Of a stretch of 64,000 nt of DNA, positions 58,966 to 64,000 are shown piece after piece. How positions within the stretch are numbered: position 1 is the first letter of the stretch; every line of letters begins with the position of its first letter. The position numbers and the translations under genes are program-made. The notes under the pieces were generated by a model. The model was not told the DNA's origin. It worked only from the letters and a program-made list of their open reading frames with translations, and did not search any database. The DNA lies in the NCBI RefSeq assembly GCF_022539665.2, contig NC_081334.1, forward strand, positions 4,216,001 through 4,280,000, read 5' to 3'. Origin of the DNA: Daphnia carinata (taxonomy: Eukaryota; Arthropoda; Branchiopoda; Diplostraca; Daphniidae).

Positions 58966-59528
58966 CTTCTTTGTCAGGTAGCTACAAGAAAATTATTTTA
59001 AATATCAGAATTAAAACATACAGTTTAAAATTGACTTTAGAATTAGACATAAAACTATTTAAAAGAAAGGTTGTGTTGAGCCAAAGACATGTTGGTTGAA
59101 ATGGTATTTACCAACACAAGATTAGAACCTTTCATACACGAAAAGTACACCCTTCCGAGCGAATATGTCCCTATGGTTTCATGCACAATAAATTGAAAAA
59201 ATAAAATCAAAAATGAAATCCACTCTTACCTTGCGTCAGTTTTTAAATTGTTATTGGGAGTAGTGATTTATAATGACTTGTTCCTGGGGGATCCAACCAG
59301 CAGCTCTTGTGTTGACACGTCGCAGTTTGGCTTTAAAGATGGGGCAGACGACGCTGGTTTGTTTACGTTTAGCTCTCTGCGTGGCGACGGCAATTCTTTT
59401 TCATACAGAAAACAAAAGCGCATTTTTACCATTTCCGACAGGATGCTACACCCAAACCAACACAATGGATTTAAAGCCTCAAGTTCAACTATTTGTGGGA
59501 AAAGTTTTCAGGTTTTGTGTAGAACAAG
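58966..59528. promoter_or_regulatory. Shared intergenic region of divergent PARP16 and RXYLT1
   Basis: 563 bases between the two ATGs, including both 5' leaders. No TATA box at the expected places. The right 280 bases are open in several frames, but only the frame starting at 59529 continues into RXYLT1. Confidence 0.45.
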
Positions 59529-60861
59529 ATGATCGTCTACGTGAAACGTCGTGTGTTAAAGGCTCGATCTTGTCAAATTTTGGGGCTCTTAATCCTATTG
59601 GCTTGTGCGGTTTTGTTCCTTTTACATAGCCTATGTAACAATGAGATTTCGTTTCAGTACACTTTCCAGAAAAGGACTGGAATTAAAACTTCAATAACTA
59701 ATGACATTACCACAATGACATCAGAATTTCTCCGGGTAGACATACACAGCCGAACACCTATTGGAGAATATTTATGGAATCATTTGCTTGAGGGAAAAAA
59801 AGAACTTATGTCTGACAAAGCCACTTACAAGGGTAACAAGATGGTAGATGATTTAAATTTTACCTACCAGACAGGGAATGCAGAAATTTCAATCACTTCC
59901 GCTTCTAACATTGTGCTGGTTATTGATGGGTCATCTCAGCTGAATCAAAAGAAAGAAGAGTTGTGGCTTAATAATATGCTCCTTTTTCGTCCACCCAAAA
60001 GCCTATTTCTAGTTATTTTGGGTGATAATGCTTGTGATGATAATCAATGGATTGTTCATTACTTGTCTTCAAATGGTGGTCCTATTAGTGCTGCCTTTAT
60101 GGTTCGGAGTAGTTTTTTGGCTGATGAAGACGAAGTCTACCAATGGCCTCTTGGAGTCACAACGTAATTTCCTTTGCAAAAAATATAAAGATTTTAAAGG
60201 ATTTTAACCATAGAATTATTTTAACAAGGAATCGAGATTTCCCTTTATTTTGGGCAAACGAAATCGACATCTTGTCACCGAGACCCTTTATTTGCAACTA
60301 TTTTGGTACCAATCCTGCACATAATGCTACCCAAGACGTTATTCCTCAACTACTAAAAGCGTTAAAACTTGAAAATTCATGCTATTTGAAGATGAGCAGC
60401 AAAACGTAACATGACATTTGTGGCAATCTAATTACATAGCGGATTCGTGTTAATTACATTCGTTGTTTCGTGACAGAGCCTTTTCAACCATTGAACCTGT
60501 TGGTGAATACATTCAAGCCGTTTCGGATTCTGATCTAAGCCTTTGTCCAGCTACCGAGACGGGCAGTCCTGAAACGCATTGTATCTACGAAGCATTCTCG
60601 CTTGGCAGTGTTCCAGTCGTTGAAGATGTCGAAGTCTCTTGTGGGAGGGATTCCCTTTTTCTACTAAAGAAGCATAAAGCTCCATTCCTACTTGTTGAAT
60701 CGCTTGAAAATGAGCTGGGGGATGTCATTGCTAAAGAGAATACGATGAATTTACAGGAAAAAATCGCCAGAAGAGCTACCGTTATTAATTGGTACGCTGA
60801 TTTTCGACATTATATGGCCAAGCAATTCTATCGTGTTGTTTTTTCAAAAATAAATCTTTGA
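59529..60861 (+). CDS. RXYLT1: Ribitol xylosyltransferase RXYLT1 (TMEM5 family, 398 aa)
   Basis: Exons 59529-60163, 60229-60405 and 60477-60861; phases match. RXYLT1 is a Golgi type II enzyme adding xylose to ribitol phosphate in the matriglycan core of alpha-dystroglycan. The N terminus is short and basic, followed by one membrane anchor (ILGLLILLACAVLFLLHSL). The exostosin-like catalytic part includes YQWPLGV, the PFICNYFGT segment and HCIYEAFSLGSVPVVEDV, ending with LQEKIARR. These are the conserved blocks of the family. Human length is 443; the difference lies in the stem. Start chosen as the ATG that leaves a normal type II anchor. AATAAA overlaps the last codons (60849-60854). Confidence 0.88.
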
Positions 60862-61305
60862 TACGATAATACAAGGTTTCCCACGTAATCTATTCGAAGC
60901 GTATTGGCAAATAAGAAGTCTTTAGTTTTCCCGTAGTTTGTAGTGGTTATAATTCGCGTTATCAGCTTATCTGGTCCGGTAGCAGCGGATCAGCAACGGA
61001 TATTGTACAAGACTAGTCTTGCACAAGCTGAAAGGACTTCGAGCTTATTCGCTTAGCGGGGAACATCAATCCAACCCCGGTAGGCCCAGCGGAAACCGAT
61101 GCACTTTAACACAACCAATCCTAATCGAACAAACTCAGCTATCGCTGTCGGTAGGTATAAAAAGTCTACGTCAACGTAGACGGAACTCCCTAGTAGGTGC
61201 CCACCCAGTTTTCAAGGTAAGTCACACCGACACTTTCAAATATAATTACTTACGTTAAAATCAGTAGTTGCAGTTCAAAATCTCGCTCGATTATAATGTA
61301 GGAGA
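60862..61305 (+). other. 5' leader of the hydrolase gene with a 5' UTR intron
   Basis: A donor CAAG|GTAAG at 61215/61216 and acceptor ATGTAG ending at 61301 define an intron of 86 bases just before the ATG at 61306. The exon to its left has an open frame, but it does not join the hydrolase frame and has no ATG, so it is treated as untranslated. Confidence 0.55.
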
Positions 61306-61740
61306 ATGGCTATGTTGAAAAATACCGAAGTGTATGATGTCTTGCTAAAAACCGTTTTTGGCGAAGCAAGGGGTGAAAGTGAGAAGGGACAAAAGGCTGT
61401 TGCTTGGGTAATTAAAAACCGGGCTGATCTTAATCGCCCGGAATTTGGCGGCAGCTACATCCCTGATGTTTGTCGACATCCCATGCAGTTTGAATGCTGG
61501 AACCATGCTGGTCAAATTGATAATGCTCTTCGCACTGATTCCGGAAAAGCTGACTGTGATGCCATCGATATTTGGTTGCCCAAAGTCTTTCTGGGCACTG
61601 ATCCCACTGGTGGGGCAATCTACTTTAACAACCCAGACAAAGTAGGCTATCCCCCATGGACCGCCAGACTCCAGGCTTTGGAGAAAATCGGAGACCATCA
61701 ATTTTATAAAGAATTAAAATTCCTGAGAAGAAAACAGTAA
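61306..61740 (+). CDS. Bacterial-type cell-wall hydrolase, SleB/CwlJ (Hydrolase_2) family (144 aa)
   Basis: An intronless coding region of 144 residues made almost wholly of one Hydrolase_2-type domain. The conserved blocks are in order: FGEARGE with the catalytic Glu, GQKAVAWVIKNR, the MQFECW segment, DPTGGAIYFNNP, and KIGDHQFYK at the end. In bacteria these enzymes cut spore-cortex or cell-wall peptidoglycan. No signal peptide is visible, so it would act inside the cell, in a lysosome by another route, or from a leader I missed. It sits between animal genes, has a spliced 5' UTR and an AATAAA at 61966, so it is a host gene rather than contamination. The likeliest origin is transfer from bacteria followed by adaptation; use in digestion of, or defence against, bacteria is inference. 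Confidence 0.88.
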   Translation: MAMLKNTEVYDVLLKTVFGEARGESEKGQKAVAWVIKNRADLNRPEFGGSYIPDVCRHPMQFECWNHAGQIDNALRTDSGKADCDAIDIWLPKVFLGTDPTGGAIYFNNPDKVGYPPWTARLQALEKIGDHQFYKELKFLRRKQ

Positions 61741-61965
61741 TCATGTGAAAAACCTTTTTTCTACCTTTCTTATATCCTGACTCCCCATCTATTGCTGTTC
61801 CGCATTAGGCAACGCATAAACTGTACTCTTGATTAATGCCTTTAGAGGTTAAATGAAATTGGAGTAAGAATTTGTCAGCTTACCTTTGTTTGCTGCCAAT
61901 TAGATTATCACCCACATTTTTATCCAAGTATTCGACAGAAAAACTGTAACCAATGATTTCCTTTC

Positions 61966-61971
61966 AATAAA
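61966..61971 (+). terminator. Polyadenylation signal of the hydrolase gene
   Basis: AATAAA 226 bases after the stop; the 3' UTR between shows no other frame. Confidence 0.5.
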
Positions 61972-62192
61972 CTGTGTACGAACCACATAACTTCTTAGTT
62001 AATTAAAATTTTAGGTTGAAAAACAACAACTTCTTCGTTCAATCGCACAGGTTGTTCTCGATGCGAGAGAATGAGCGCGCACGTCACAGCAAAATTGAAA
62101 AAGTCAGCTGATCTTGTGCAACGTTGCCGATTCTCGTAAACAGTACAAGAAGAGAAGAAAGAAAAATAACATTTTGTGAAAGTCATTCAAAT

Positions 62193-63390
62193 TTTATTAT
62201 CAATCAATATATAAGTATTTACAAGGGGGAGCAATTGTTTCCTTTTTTTATCATAGTAAGTAGAAGACGACCATTCTGACATCCCAAACGCTCAATTGTG
62301 CTGCACAATCATTTTGATGCTATAAAGTCACAAACGTACAGGCCGGGCATCAGCAACTGCAGAGAGGAAACGGGTAAGAGGATGAATATAGAATGTTTTA
62401 AATATAAAAACGGAGCAAAACATGCTTTCTTCAATGACACACACGTACAGACAGACGATTTAAAATGAGGGAGGAGGGTAAAGTGGCAAATAAATTAAAA
62501 CATCTAAAAGACATTTTTTCTGGACATCATCTCCCTCCCTTTGTTAGGCGGGAATTCAAGAGCTGGCTGGAGTGGCTCGGACCCTAAAAGAAAAGAAAAT
62601 GCATGCCTTTTTGTTTTTTTTTCTTTTTCACATATACACAAGTCTTAAGTGGTCGGATAACGATTATCATCATCATTATCTGAACGCGGGAGTAGAGAGG
62701 CGCGAAACATGTTGAGAACAAAAATAATAATAAATGATGTAAGGGGTGGTGATTTTTCGCCCTGAGACGTCGGCTCAACACACAATAAGGGTAGGAAAAT
62801 CGACAACAAAACTCAACAACAAACAAATTCCCTCAAAAAGAAATTATTTGCATTGAAATTAAAACTAACAAAAAAACGTACACGCACAAAGATTGAGCTT
62901 CCTAGCTTTAGTTTTCATTTGTTAAAATGTTTGCTTCTTATCCGAATTCTGAAGGGGGAGACATGCGTGTGGTGTTTTAACAGAACTGATCATAGATGAA
63001 GGAGATATTATGTCATTTTTTCTTTCTTGCCTTTTTCACATTTTAGAGATCACATGAACCATTTTTTTTTGTTGTCTTGCTTAATGCACCCATGTGCATG
63101 ACTCTATAATAGTTCCAACTTCATTCAGTTTTTCATTTAGCAAACATACATATTTTTGTTACTATGACACAGGCAATAAAACAAATGTTTTTCAAACGAA
63201 AAACAAAATTTGTTTTCTTTTTCTGAGGGATTATTTGTGTGTGCTTGTCTTTTTTTCGTTTCTACCTCTCTACTCTCTTCCCAATCTTTCCGTTAAGGCT
63301 TCCGACCATTCAAAGGATACCCAATCTCCTGTGACTGCCGGTTACACACTAGAGAACAACAATTATAATTCTAAAATTTTCCCCCTTTTT
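62193..63390 (-). other. Probable 3' UTR of the minus-strand gene at the window edge
   Basis: AATAAA on the minus strand at 62193-62198 would end a 3' UTR of about 1.2 kb after the stop at 63391. The stretch is AT-rich with T runs and has no coding exon. Confidence 0.45.
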
Positions 63391-64000
63391 TCACAGAATA
63401 CTATTGACAGCTTCGTTGAGAGCAAGGTCCACCTGCATTTCGCTGGAATTACAAAACTGTTCACCGTTTTTCAATGATGGTAAGCCGGCACCGCTGCCGG
63501 GCTCGTAATGGTGGGTCGACGACGAAGCTCCACCAGCTGGAGCGACACCAGTCGGATGGGCCGCATTGGCGATGTGATGGTGATGTGGCGGTATGACCTC
63601 GTCGCAGCCATTGAGTCTCAACAAATCGTCGATGGCATTCTGCATCTGGGCCTTGATATCTTCATCGTAGATGACGCCTCCTTCTTCTCCATCCATTCCA
63701 ACGAATCCCTAATAATTTAAAATTAGCGCTTTACAAATAATTTTTCAATTGAAAAATGTAAACCAACCAAGTCATCCCTATCCCTAGCGTCTGGGTAAAG
63801 GGCCAGCTCACGCTGTATCGCTTCCCATTCGTCGTAGGGTTTAGATTCCATTGCACTGCCAGGCAATCCAGATGAATCGTTTACCGAGCCGGAATGATTC
63901 ATTTCGTGGGATTCTCGTATCCGGCCGTTATTCCTGACAACATCTTCTACCATCATTCGGACGTCTTTGTACTCTTGCGGTAACTGCAATTCAGATTTGT
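63391..64000 (-). CDS. 3' end of an unidentified gene (partial, at least 178 residues)
   Basis: Two exons: 63768-63983 (possibly extending past 64000, since the frame is still open beyond a TTGCAG at 63984-63989) and the terminal exon 63391-63708. They join in phase 0 with donor GTTGGT and acceptor TTATTAG. The protein reads LPQEYKDVRMMVEDVVRN, then PYDEWEAIQRELALYPDARDRDDL, then GVIYDEDIKAQMQNAIDDLL, a His run, and ends ALNEAVNSIL. It is acidic and helical in patches, with no membrane segment or cysteine pattern. Splicing and composition are convincing, but I do not recognise the family. The acidic helices AIDDLLRL and ALNEAVNSIL could be interaction motifs of a transcriptional regulator (inference). 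Confidence 0.7.

Noticed and set aside
59248-59629. Open frames upstream of RXYLT1, one of 118 codons
   Set aside because: No conserved feature; the frame at 59529 has the type II anchor and continues into the conserved enzyme.
61019-61258. Frame that might extend the hydrolase upstream
   Set aside because: It begins with TTG, not ATG, and after splicing at 61215/61302 it is out of frame with the hydrolase.

Overview
The window is nuclear DNA of an arthropod, most likely a branchiopod crustacean such as Daphnia. Genes are split by many short GT-AG introns of about 55-70 bases. The conserved genes have animal-specific architectures (a rutabaga-type adenylyl cyclase, KAT8/MOF, HYLS1, PARP16, RXYLT1, a TRH-receptor-like GPCR). 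Intergenic DNA is full of A/T homopolymers and simple repeats. I rebuilt the gene models by hand from open frames, splice signals and codon phase; the exons of every multi-exon model add up in phase.

Left part (1-19000): an accessory region of secreted and lineage-specific genes. Two short secreted proteins, each one PAN/apple-like cysteine domain (1958-2299 and 15470-15799, both minus), flank a 16-exon secreted haem peroxidase (7130-11213, minus). That peroxidase itself starts with three PAN-like units and a clip-like cysteine knot. On the plus strand lie two related intronless genes for very acidic proteins (3364-3756 and 11923-13401); the larger has a membrane segment followed by a probable MIF4G fold. 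Several small, mostly unrecognised genes sit between them.

Repeat region (21127-22880): a 23-bp GC-rich minisatellite, a 326-bp element closed by an 18-bp perfect inverted repeat and filled with six consecutive hairpins, then a cluster of at least five tRNA-like (SINE-head) sequences.

Central part (24265-40240), all minus: the rutabaga-type adenylyl cyclase (13 coding exons, 1986 aa, with a long low-complexity tail), a FAM117/GLCCI1-family protein, and the histone acetyltransferase KAT8. A small plus-strand ORF is divergent from KAT8. A TRH-receptor-like GPCR (45130-52301, minus) follows; it has one 5.4-kb intron and one apparent GC-AG intron.

Right part (56937-64000): a compact block of housekeeping genes: HYLS1 (centriole), PARP16 (ER-anchored mono-ADP-ribosyltransferase) head to head with RXYLT1 (Golgi xylosyltransferase of dystroglycan glycosylation), a bacterial-type SleB/CwlJ-family cell-wall hydrolase with a spliced 5' leader (probable horizontal transfer), and the 3' end of an unidentified minus-strand gene cut by the window edge.
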